The position numbers and the translations under genes are program-made. 9,093 nt of DNA from Prevotella sp. (lineage in GTDB: Bacteria; Bacteroidota; Bacteroidia; Bacteroidales; Bacteroidaceae): contig JAJQAR010000026.1 of assembly GCA_021203705.1 (NCBI GenBank), forward strand, positions 1-9,093. The letters run 5' to 3'. Below, piece after piece: positions 1 through 5,800 of this stretch. Each line of letters begins with the position of its first letter. Positions within the stretch are counted from its first letter, which is position 1. The notes under the pieces are model-generated. The model ran no database searches and was not told the DNA's origin. It saw only the letters and a program-made list of their open reading frames with translations.

Positions 1-62
1 AATGTTGGATTTACAGCTAATTAGAATTAAATTCCGAAAGATTTTCATACTGGTAACATTAT

Positions 63-84
63 ATGTACGATTTATTTCGTACAT
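63..84. promoter_or_regulatory. Perfect inverted repeat, candidate operator over the -7 box
   Basis: ATGTACGA (63-70) and TCGTACAT (77-84) are exact reverse complements separated by six AT bases. The right arm covers most of the candidate -7 box at 80-87, so a dimeric protein bound here should block RNA polymerase. The second gene of the downstream pair encodes a small helix-turn-helix protein, which makes autoregulation a reasonable inference. Binding is not shown by the sequence itself. Confidence 0.55.
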
Positions 85-87
85 TTG
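80..87 (+). promoter_or_regulatory. Candidate Bacteroidetes -7 promoter box for the 133-617 unit
   Basis: TACATTTG matches the TAnnTTTG -7 consensus exactly. No TTTG is found 19-21 bases upstream, so the -33 element is weak or absent. The implied transcript start is about 92-95, giving a leader of roughly 40 bases before the ATG at 133. Confidence 0.5.
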
Positions 88-132
88 CAGTAGATAAAGA
101 AAATAGTTACTAACCATTTAAAATTAAGGAAT

Positions 133-396
133 ATGGAAATGACAAAATTATTCTATGTGGGTATAGAGTTTTCCGATGAAAAGGATGCTGACTTCTACGG
201 CGACAAGATACTGGCATTTCCTGAAATGCACAGAGTGAACAATAGGCGTTTCGAGAGTGAACGAAAAAAGGACTTCATGGATATTTTCACATTTTTCTTC
301 TTCAAAATCGACATGATAATGATACCAAAAGAGAAATGCATCGATTACGATATATCCCACTGTTACGTGGAGGAGGAAGATGATGATAATAATTAA
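133..396 (+). CDS. Small acidic protein of unknown function, first gene of a two-gene unit
   Basis: I do not recognise this 87-residue protein. It begins at an ATG preceded by TAAGGA (125-130), a close and only partial ribosome-binding match; a second in-frame ATG at 139 is also possible. The N-terminus (KLFYVGIEFSDEKDADFYG) resembles a short beta strand followed by a helix. The centre (residues about 45-62) contains FTFFFFKIDMIMIPK, which is hydrophobic but flanked by charges and too short to be a clear membrane span. The C-terminus is strongly acidic (EEEDDDNN). No signal peptide is apparent. Its base composition is clearly more AT-rich than that of the next gene. It lies 11 bases upstream of a small helix-turn-helix gene and shares one promoter with a palindrome at its -7 box. 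That layout resembles a toxin-antitoxin or regulator-partner pair, but no toxin family motif is visible and the function is open. Confidence 0.6.
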   Translation: MEMTKLFYVGIEFSDEKDADFYGDKILAFPEMHRVNNRRFESERKKDFMDIFTFFFFKIDMIMIPKEKCIDYDISHCYVEEEDDDNN

Positions 397-407
397 ATAG
401 AAAAATC

Positions 408-617
408 ATGGGATGGACATTCAGAAAGCTGTACGAGGAAGAACTTCACAAACCGACCCCGGCAAGTCTTTTCATAAAGCGTATGGCGGAGGTGTCGGGG
501 CGGAGCGAGTACACGGTTCAGATGTGGCTGCGTGGGCTTCGCTATCCTGACAAAGCAGTGAGGGAGGCTATATCAAAGGAGCTTGGGCGGAGTGCAGATG
601 AGCTTTTTCCAAAATAA
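408..617 (+). CDS. Small putative helix-turn-helix DNA-binding protein
   Basis: This 69-residue protein (about 8 kDa) probably binds DNA. Residues about 18-36 (TPASLFIKRMAEVSGRSEYTV) read as a helix, then a turn at SGRSE, then the start of a second helix. QMWLRGLRYPD follows, with the pattern of an Xre-like recognition helix and the turn after it (compare W-L-x-G-x-x-x-P in family members). A final helix (residues about 48-62) ends in ADELFPK, and LFP-type endings are common in Cro/C1-type repressors. There is no room for an effector or catalytic domain. It begins 11 bases after the upstream stop, so the two genes are probably co-transcribed. It is the natural candidate to bind the inverted repeat at 63-84. 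It is more GC-rich than its partner. Family assignment is by pattern only. Confidence 0.65.
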   Translation: MGWTFRKLYEEELHKPTPASLFIKRMAEVSGRSEYTVQMWLRGLRYPDKAVREAISKELGRSADELFPK

Positions 618-621
618 CGCA

Positions 622-688
622 CCCCCACCACAATACATTCTGACGACTGCCCAAAAAAATTGCAACCGTCGTCAGAATACCTTGGGGG
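622..688. repeat. Large inverted repeat after the helix-turn-helix gene
   Basis: ATTCTGACGAC (637-647) and GTCGTCAGAAT (668-678) are perfect 11-bp arms with a 20-base A-rich loop. An outer stem of CCCCCA (622-627) with TGGGGG (683-688) can extend the structure. It begins five bases after the preceding stop codon, so it could end or stabilise that transcript. It has no following T-run, which argues against a standard intrinsic terminator on the plus strand. A remnant of a small palindromic element is an alternative. Confidence 0.6.
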
Positions 689-743
689 ACGGATTTGTGA
701 GATACGGGCCCAAGTGTTAAAGATATTAAAATGCTGCGATTTT

Positions 744-770
744 GTTCCATTTTTCTTTGATATATGGAAC
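744..770. promoter_or_regulatory. Inverted repeat enclosing the hicA -33 element, candidate HicB operator
   Basis: GTTCCAT (744-750) and ATGGAAC (764-770) are exact reverse complements with a 13-base spacer. The spacer contains the -33 TTTG (756-759) of the hicAB promoter. HicB antitoxins with a C-terminal DNA-binding domain are known to repress their own operons by binding palindromes at the promoter. The HicB encoded here has such a domain, so this is the best operator candidate. Confidence 0.6.
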
Positions 771-786
771 TTATTTGCTACCTTTG
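756..786 (+). promoter_or_regulatory. Consensus Bacteroidetes promoter for hicAB
   Basis: TTTG (756-759) and TACCTTTG (779-786) are separated by 19 bases, an exact fit to the -33/-7 consensus of the primary Bacteroidetes sigma factor. Transcription should start near 791-794, leaving a leader of about 40 bases before hicA. An out-of-frame ATG at 824 opens a nine-codon frame that overlaps the hicA start at 831. Confidence 0.75.
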
Positions 787-830
787 TAACGTCAATAAGA
801 AAGACAAAGGGTTCTTAAACTTAATGAGTT

Positions 831-1016
831 ATGAAGTACAATCAATTAATTGACAAGCTGACAAATTCAGGTTGTTATGTTTTAAGACATGGTAAGAGGC
901 ACGACTTTTGGTATTCACCTTTAACAGGTAAAAAATTGGCGGTGCCAAGACACGGTAGCAAAGAGGTCAAAAATGTAATCTTAGCTAAAGTCTACAAAGA
1001 TTTGCTCGGACAATAG
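831..1016 (+). CDS. hicA: HicA-type toxin (mRNA interferase)
   Basis: HicA toxins are small proteins with a double-stranded-RNA-binding-like fold that cleave mRNA and tmRNA independently of the ribosome, stopping growth until neutralised by HicB. This 61-residue protein has the usual family length and pattern. An N-terminal helix (residues 3-13, YNQLIDKLTNS) is followed by the strand GCYVLRHGKRHDFWYSP. There His24 sits at the position expected for the catalytic histidine (the family's G-x-H-x-x-[YF] strand). Then come KKLAVPRHGSKEVK (matching the family's vPrH-x-x-kElk segment) and the C-terminal helix VILAKVYKDLL. No strong ribosome-binding site precedes the ATG. It is the first gene of a pair, 68 bases before hicB. 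An unusual feature is a long hairpin (996-1031) that starts inside its last codons and includes the stop codon. Confidence in the family is high; activity is inferred. Confidence 0.87.
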   Translation: MKYNQLIDKLTNSGCYVLRHGKRHDFWYSPLTGKKLAVPRHGSKEVKNVILAKVYKDLLGQ

Positions 1017-1031
1017 TCCGAACAAATCTTT
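996..1031 (+). other. Hairpin spanning the hicA stop codon
   Basis: AAAGATTTG (996-1004) pairs with CAAATCTTT (1023-1031), and TCGGAC (1006-1011) pairs with GTCCGA (1016-1021), with one C/A mismatch between them and an AATA loop. That is 15 of 16 possible pairs. The hicA stop codon (1014-1016) lies in the loop and the closing base pair. A-rich sequence follows rather than a T-run, so this is unlikely to be an ordinary terminator. It may set the toxin:antitoxin ratio by protecting, processing or attenuating the mRNA between the two genes. Confidence 0.65.
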
Positions 1032-1084
1032 AAAAAAATAAATGATAGAGAGAGTTGGTCAAACTAAATCTTACAAGAGTTAAC

Positions 1085-1495
1085 ATGAAAAAAATGAAAG
1101 TTACAGTTCAGGTAGAAAAACAACCGGGTGAGAAGAATTTCACATGCGTGGTGTTGGAAGACACTCCTGGCTTTCTTCTTACAGGTTACGGTGCTTCCGC
1201 AAAAGAAGCGATCGAAGATATGTATGTTGTAGAACAGGAAATGAGGGAGATAGCTGAAGAACGAGGTGAGGAAATGCCGGAACTTGAGTTTACGTTCAAG
1301 TTCGACATCGGTTCTTTCTTTAACTATTACAGTTGCGTCAATATATCGGGCATTGCCAAAAGAGCGGGCCTGAACGCATCGCTGATGAGGAAATACGCCG
1401 CAGGGATTACCAGTCCGAAAGAGAAAAGGAAGAAACAACTGGAAGAATGCCTGCACGACTTAGGAAAGGAACTCAATGCTGCCGTTATAGGCTGA
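1085..1495 (+). CDS. hicB: HicB-type antitoxin with DNA-binding domain
   Basis: HicB binds and inactivates HicA and usually represses the operon. This 136-residue protein has the standard two-part layout. Residues about 4-75 form the partial RNase H-like HicB fold: the strand KVTVQVEK, then NFTCVVLEDTPGFLLTGYGASAKEAIEDM (the family's gxvaxGxSxeEAienm region), then a long charged helix. Residues about 85-115 (VNISGIAKRAGLNASLMRKYAAGIT) form a helix-turn-helix of the Xre/Cro type, followed by SPKEKRKKQLEECLHDLGKEL, a typical C-terminal helix. I chose the ATG at 1085 because the protein then begins MKKMKVTVQ, as in relatives. The frame is open upstream to a TTG at 1055, and an ATG at 1094 is possible. 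It is encoded downstream of the toxin, the common order for HicAB. A terminator follows at 1535-1569. Confidence 0.87.
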   Translation: MKKMKVTVQVEKQPGEKNFTCVVLEDTPGFLLTGYGASAKEAIEDMYVVEQEMREIAEERGEEMPELEFTFKFDIGSFFNYYSCVNISGIAKRAGLNASLMRKYAAGITSPKEKRKKQLEECLHDLGKELNAAVIG

Positions 1496-1534
1496 TTGTG
1501 TTTCATATTGACAATAAGTTTAAAGAACTCTTGG

Positions 1535-1569
1535 CATCCGTACACGTGAGTGTGCGGATGTTTTTTTTT
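1535..1569 (+). terminator. Intrinsic terminator of hicAB
   Basis: CATCCGTACAC (1535-1545) pairs with GTGTGCGGATG (1550-1560) along 11 positions with one T-G wobble and a GTGA tetraloop. Nine T residues (1561-1569) follow at once. This is a textbook rho-independent terminator, 39 bases after the hicB stop codon. The reverse strand has no T-run, so it acts only in the plus direction. Confidence 0.92.
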
Positions 1570-1570
1570 G

Positions 1571-1598
1571 ACCATTTTCGCCACTTCACGAAAATGGT
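1571..1598. repeat. Perfect 10-bp inverted repeat upstream of an orphan promoter
   Basis: ACCATTTTCG (1571-1580) and CGAAAATGGT (1589-1598) are exact reverse complements with an eight-base spacer. The repeat lies between the hicAB terminator T-run and the -33 element at 1602, so it fits an operator or activator site for the following promoter. It has no T-run on either strand, so a terminator role is unlikely. Confidence 0.6.
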
Positions 1599-1601
1599 GT
1601 G

Positions 1602-1633
1602 TTTGGCAGTCTGAAAGAAATTTGTTACCTTTG
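1602..1633 (+). promoter_or_regulatory. Consensus Bacteroidetes promoter with no protein gene downstream
   Basis: TTTG (1602-1605) and TACCTTTG (1626-1633) are separated by 20 bases, an exact fit to the consensus. Transcription should start at about 1638-1641. The nearest plus-strand protein gene, ruvA, is 440 bases further on and a terminator-like hairpin intervenes, so this promoter probably serves a non-coding transcript. Confidence 0.75.
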
Positions 1634-1639
1634 CACCTG

Positions 1640-1734
1640 AAATTTTTTGTTTCCTGCGGTCTGAAATTCAGACTGTGAGAATATTCTTTGAAATGGTTAG
1701 GGCGGTGTTTGTCGGGATGATAAACGCCGTTTTT
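1640..1734 (+). ncRNA. Candidate small RNA of about 95 nt
   Basis: The limits are set by the consensus promoter ending at 1633 and the terminator-like hairpin ending in T-residues at 1734. Inside, GTCTGAA-A-TTCAGAC (1659-1673) is a perfect palindrome around one base. It is preceded by a T-rich segment and followed by an unpaired-looking AT-rich stretch (about 1675-1700). I could not match the sequence to a known family such as 6S, tmRNA or a riboswitch. No open frame of useful length with a sensible start lies within it. A short leader peptide or a false terminator followed by read-through to ruvA are the alternatives. Confidence 0.42.
1703..1734 (+). terminator. Terminator-like hairpin ending the candidate small RNA
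   Basis: CGGTGTTT (1703-1710) pairs with AAACGCCG (1722-1729) with one T-G wobble across an 11-base loop, and five T residues follow (1730-1734). The stem is shorter and the T-run weaker than in the hicAB terminator, so termination may be partial. Confidence 0.6.
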
Positions 1735-1844
1735 CATGCGGTTTTGTTACCGTCTTGTTACCTGATATTGTGATAAATTTTGTAATTCACATATATTCAG
1801 AGATTTGCAGATAATATCAAAATTCTTATATGAAATCAACAGTA

Positions 1845-1906
1845 AAAATCGCTCTTTGAGTGATTTTCCTCACGCTCTGCATAGCTCGAACAAGTTCGGC
1901 TCTGCA
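1845..1906. repeat. Two adjacent hairpins with a duplicated 8-mer
   Basis: The first hairpin pairs AAAATCGCTC (1845-1854) with GAGTGATTTT (1858-1867), including one G-T wobble, over a TTT loop. Read on the minus strand it ends in TTTTT and could stop transcription coming from ruvA's side. The second pairs AGCTCGAAC (1883-1891) with GTTCGGCT (1894-1901) with one bulged T. GCTCTGCA occurs twice (1874-1881 and 1899-1906), flanking and overlapping the second hairpin. The composition is more GC-rich than its surroundings. It has the look of a dispersed intergenic repeat, but that needs a genome comparison. Confidence 0.5.
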
Positions 1907-1933
1907 CTCGCTTAATCGAAAAATTCAAATGCG

Positions 1934-1963
1934 TTTGATTGTGTTCGCTTAACCGCAACTTTG
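1934..1963 (+). promoter_or_regulatory. Possible ruvA promoter
   Basis: TTTG (1934-1937) and CAACTTTG (1956-1963) resemble the -33 and -7 elements, but the first -7 base is C instead of T and the spacing is 18, one short of the usual range. It would give a leader of about 110 bases before ruvA. Confidence 0.35.
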
Positions 1964-2081
1964 TGTCCCTACATTGGATGAACGAGGGGGATTAAGCTGT
2001 TTAGCTGTTAAAAACAAGCAAAATGCAATAAATATTAGTGTTATACGTTTAATTAAGGTGTAATAAGAATATTTAAGAATA

Positions 2082-2687
2082 ATGATAGAATACGTTAAAG
2101 GCGAGCTTGCGGAGCTCACACCGGCATACGCTGTTGTGGATGTGAATGGTGTGGGTTACGGCTTGAATGTTTCGCTTAACACATACAGTGCCATACAAGG
2201 CAAGAAAGACGTGAAACTCTATGTCTTTGAGAATATCCGTGAAGACGCATACGCCCTTTTCGGGTTTGCCGCAAAACAAGAGAGAGAGATGTTCCTGTTG
2301 CTCATCACCGTGTCGGGAGTGGGAGCTAATACCGCCCGCATGATACTTTCCGAACTGACGCCAGCCCAGCTGTGTGATGTAATTTCAACAGGCAACGAGA
2401 GAATACTGAAAACCGTGAAAGGCATAGGACTGCGCACGGCACAGCGCATAATTGTTGACTTGAAGGACAAGATTGCCGTCCTCGGCATAGAGGAGGCACA
2501 AGGATCTTCGGCAGGTTCTCATGTTGACAACATAAACAAAGAGGTGAGAGACGAGGCTGTCGGTGCGCTCACGATGCTCGGTTTTGCGCCCGCCCCGTCA
2601 GCAAAGGCGGTAGCCGCCATTCTGAAAGAGCAGCCAGAGTTGCCGGTAGAACAAGTAGTGAAGTTAGCATTGAAACAGATAAAGTGA
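2082..2687 (+). CDS. ruvA: Holliday junction branch migration protein RuvA
   Basis: RuvA binds four-way DNA junctions as a tetramer, holds them square-planar and loads the RuvB hexameric motor; RuvC then resolves the junction. It acts in the cytoplasm in recombinational repair. The 201 residues match the family length. Domain I is the N-terminal OB fold (residues 1-64, starting [14 protein letters not shown] and containing [11 protein letters not shown]). It ends in [10 protein letters not shown], where Glu54 and Asp55 correspond to the acidic pin that separates strands at the junction centre. Domain II carries two helix-hairpin-helix DNA-binding motifs, [13 protein letters not shown] (residues 77-89) and [13 protein letters not shown] (112-124). 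After a flexible linker (about 136-150), domain III (about 151-201, [14 protein letters not shown]) is the RuvB-binding helical bundle. The ATG at 2082 starts the protein exactly where relatives start; no clear Shine-Dalgarno sequence is present, as is normal for Bacteroidetes. It is followed by sprA, an unrelated function. Confidence 0.97.
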   Translation: MIEYVKGELAELTPAYAVVDVNGVGYGLNVSLNTYSAIQGKKDVKLYVFENIREDAYALFGFAAKQEREMFLLLITVSGVGANTARMILSELTPAQLCDVISTGNERILKTVKGIGLRTAQRIIVDLKDKIAVLGIEEAQGSSAGSHVDNINKEVRDEAVGALTMLGFAPAPSAKAVAAILKEQPELPVEQVVKLALKQIK

Positions 2688-2730
2688 TTATATTGATAAA
2701 ATTAAAGAGTTGTTACGGTTTATGTAGCTG

Positions 2731-2758
2731 ATGTTATGCTTAAAGGAAAGCATAACAT
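2731..2758. repeat. Perfect hairpin between ruvA and sprA
   Basis: ATGTTATGCTT (2731-2741) and AAGCATAACAT (2748-2758) are exact reverse complements around an AAAGGA loop. No T-run follows, so it is not a typical terminator. It may be an RNA processing or attenuation element separating the two genes, or a protein-binding palindrome controlling sprA. I see no convincing -33/-7 pair for sprA in this gap. Confidence 0.6.
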
Positions 2759-2833
2759 TCGTTATCTTAATGACAACACTTTCAGCCGCAAGGCACATTT
2801 TGCCCATATCGCATTTAAATCCCTGAAAGATAG

Positions 2834-5800
2834 ATGTTTAGAACTAAGATAATATATGGAATTTTGTTCGCATTGTTTGCCGCAAGCGTGGCGAGCTATG
2901 CGTTCACTTTACCGTATTATCAGGATGACAAAACACGGTCCCAGAGAAACAATCAACGACCACCAGGGAACAATCCACCGTCAGATGATAACAATGCAGG
3001 ACCGCAGGACAATAATACGCAACCACAGGGAGGCAGACAGAGGCAGGCGGCAAAAGACTCCACAAAGACGGAGATTTCAGACCTCTCATCTTTGGTAATT
3101 GATGAGGATATAATCCCCGATTCGCTGCTGCACTCGTTATGGAAGGTGCAGCGCACCGTGCCGATTACGGAGGAAGACCTCGACCACAACGCCACCGACC
3201 TGACGCTGCCCGACAATATCTCACAGGAAGTAGAGTACAACGACTCACTGAACAGATATTATATCGGGTCAAAGATAGGCGACAATTACCTGTCAACACC
3301 TATCGTTATGACGCCGGAGGAATACCAGAAGTGGAGTGAGAAGAAAGAGATAGAAAGATTTTTCCGTGACAAGAACGACGAGATAGTAAAGGAGAACGGC
3401 AAGGAGAAATTCTCGTTTTCGGATATGCACTTTGAGTTGGGACCGGCAGACAAGATTTTCGGTCCCGGTGGTGTGAGGATAAAGACACAGGGAACGGCAG
3501 AGGTTAAGTTCGGTATCACGCTCAAGAACATCGACAACCCGTCGTTGCCAATACGAAACCGTAAGACAACGATGATGGATTTTGATGAGAAGATCAACAT
3601 CAGTGTCAACGGTAAGGTGGGCGACAAGGTAAACATGAACCTCAACTATAACACCGATGCGACATTCGATTACGATGCGCAGAACATGAAACTGAAATAC
3701 GAGGGTAAGGAAGACGAGATAATAAAACTCATTGAAGGTGGTAACGTGTCGTTTCCGAGCAACTCATCGCTCGTGAACAGTGCCAGTTCGCTGTTCGGTA
3801 TCCGTACCGACCTGCAATTCGGAAAACTGTCGTTGCAGGCAGTTGTCTCGCAGAAAAAGTCATCATCAAAGAGCGTTTCCTCAAAAGGTGGCGTGCAACT
3901 TACCACATTCGATTTCAGTGCTACAGAGTATGAGGAGAACCGTCACTTCTTCCTCTCGCAGTATTTCCACGACAAATACGACACGTGGATGAAGTCGTTG
4001 CCGAATATCCTGTCGGGTATTACCATCAACAGGGTGGAGATATGGGTTACTAACAAGACAGGAACGACGACAAATACCCGTAACATCATAGCGTTGACTG
4101 ACCTTGGTGAGAACACGAGTGTGAGCAACACGTTGTGGGGACTTACGGGACAGCCCGTGCCTTCTAACAGTGCCAACAGCGAGTATTCCGCCATGGTAGG
4201 CAGTTATGTTGCCGCGCGGGACATCGACCAGACCAGTAGCGTGCTCGATGGCATCCCTGGTTTCACAGGCGGTGTTGACTATGAGAAACTTGAGAGCGCA
4301 CGCCTTTTGAGCAGTAGTGAATATACCCTGAACACCTCGTTGGGCTATGTGTCGTTGAAGACAGCGTTGCAGACTGACCAGGTGCTTGCCATAGCATACG
4401 AATACACCTACGGTGGAGTTACCTATCAGGTGGGCGAGTTCTCATCCGATATACAAGATGCCAATCAAGCCCTTTTCGTAAAGTCGCTCAAGAACACCAG
4501 CAACAACCCGCAGCAAGGCAACTGGAAGCTGATGATGAAGAATGTTTATTATCTCGCCTCCTCCGTTGAGAAAGACAAGTTCAGGCTTGATGTGAAGTTC
4601 CAGAGCGACACCGCAGGCGTATATCTGTCGTACATCCCCGAACAGCAGGTAAAGAGTCAGACTATCATCAAGCTGTTGGGAGCAGACCGTTTGGACAACA
4701 ACAACAAGACGAACAGCAACGGTTATTTCGACTATGTGAGCGGTTATACGGTAACCAACGGTAGGGTGTTCTTCCCTGTCGCGGAGCCGTTCGGAAAATA
4801 CATGTACACCGCCCTGACGAACAGTGGAGTGGCGGCTGACGTGGCGGAGAAATACTGCTATACCGAGCTGTATGACTCGACAAAGACGACGGCGAAGCAG
4901 ATAGCGGAGAAGGACAAATACGAGCTTGTAGGACAGTTTAGGGGAACATCAGCAAACGTGATATCCTTGGGGGCGTATAATGTGCCGCAAGGGTCGGTTG
5001 TCGTTACCGCAGGAGGAGTAACACTTACGGAAGGGTCAGATTACAGTGTTGACTATTCCGCAGGAGAAGTAACGATATTGAACCAGAGTATCATTGATGC
5101 CGGTACGTCGGTGAATGTATCGCTTGAAAGCAATACCGATTACGGTCAGGAGCGAAAGACGATGCTCGGACTGAACTGGGAATATGACTTCTCGAAAAAC
5201 TTCCAGTTGAGCGGTACGATACAGCATCTGTCGGAGCAAGCACTTACCACTAAGGTATCAATGGGAGATGAGCCGTTGAACAACACCCTTTGGGGTATCA
5301 ATGTCAACTGGAAGAAAGAGAGTCAGTGGCTGACAAATGTTTTGAACAAGATACCGTTCCTGCACTGTACGCAACCGTCGCAGATCTCGTTCACGGGAGA
5401 GTTTGCCCAACTGATAGCGGGGCATGCCAGTGGAGTGCAAGATGACGCATCATATATTGATGACTTTGAGAACACAAAGAGTACCATAGACGTGTCAACG
5501 CCATCCTCGTGGGTATTGTCGAGCGTGCCTTCCATGTTCTCCGAACAGAGCGACAACACAACGTTGAAGAGTGGTTACAACAGGGCGCAGATGGCATGGT
5601 ACAACATCGACCCGTTGTTCACGCGCCGCAGTTCGTCGCTCACCCCTTCGCATATCAAGAGCGACTTGAACCAGCTCAGTAACTACTATGTGCGAGAGGT
5701 GTATGTAAAAGAGCTTTTCCCTAACAGGAATGACAACACATATAGCGGAGCGACCTCCACCCTCTCGGTTTTGAACCTCGCATATTATCCTTCAGAGAGA

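Larger units (their letters stand above)
1..132. other. AT-rich leader, no gene assigned
   Basis: This stretch holds the promoter and inverted repeat of the downstream two-gene unit. Frame 1 is open from the window edge to a TAG at 22-24 (reading NVGFTAN), so the first 24 bases could be the tail of an upstream gene, but seven codons are too few to support that. Bases 25-62 are AT-rich and I see no other feature in them. Confidence 0.3.
1496..2081. other. 586-base gene-free but structured intergenic region
   Basis: No open frame here has codon use or a domain pattern that supports a protein. The stretch holds, in order, the hicAB terminator, a 10-bp inverted repeat, a consensus promoter, a terminator-ended candidate small RNA, short TTGTTACC repeats (1743-1762), an AT-rich segment without clear features (about 1763-1844), two further hairpins (1845-1906), and a probable ruvA promoter and leader. 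The leader contains AGCTGTT twice (1995-2001, 2003-2009). Confidence 0.6.

Noticed and set aside
1..24. Possible tail of an upstream gene ending in TAG at 22-24
   Set aside because: Only seven codons are visible and the other frames are equally uninformative, so it is mentioned but not annotated as a gene.
1064..1456. 130-residue minus-strand open frame
   Set aside because: It is the antisense of hicB and shows only a cysteine- and phenylalanine-rich shadow composition.
1327..1737. 136-residue minus-strand open frame
   Set aside because: It lies over hicB, the hicAB terminator and the candidate small RNA, has no domain pattern, and part of it is simply the terminator T-run read as lysines.
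1766..1793. CRP-like TGTGA...TCACA pair
   Set aside because: The spacing is far too long for a CRP site and the half sites are only five bases, well within chance in AT-rich DNA.
2856..3098. 80-residue plus-strand open frame at the start of sprA
   Set aside because: It is an out-of-frame reading of the signal peptide and linker region; the sprA frame from 2834 has the signal peptide and continuous family similarity.
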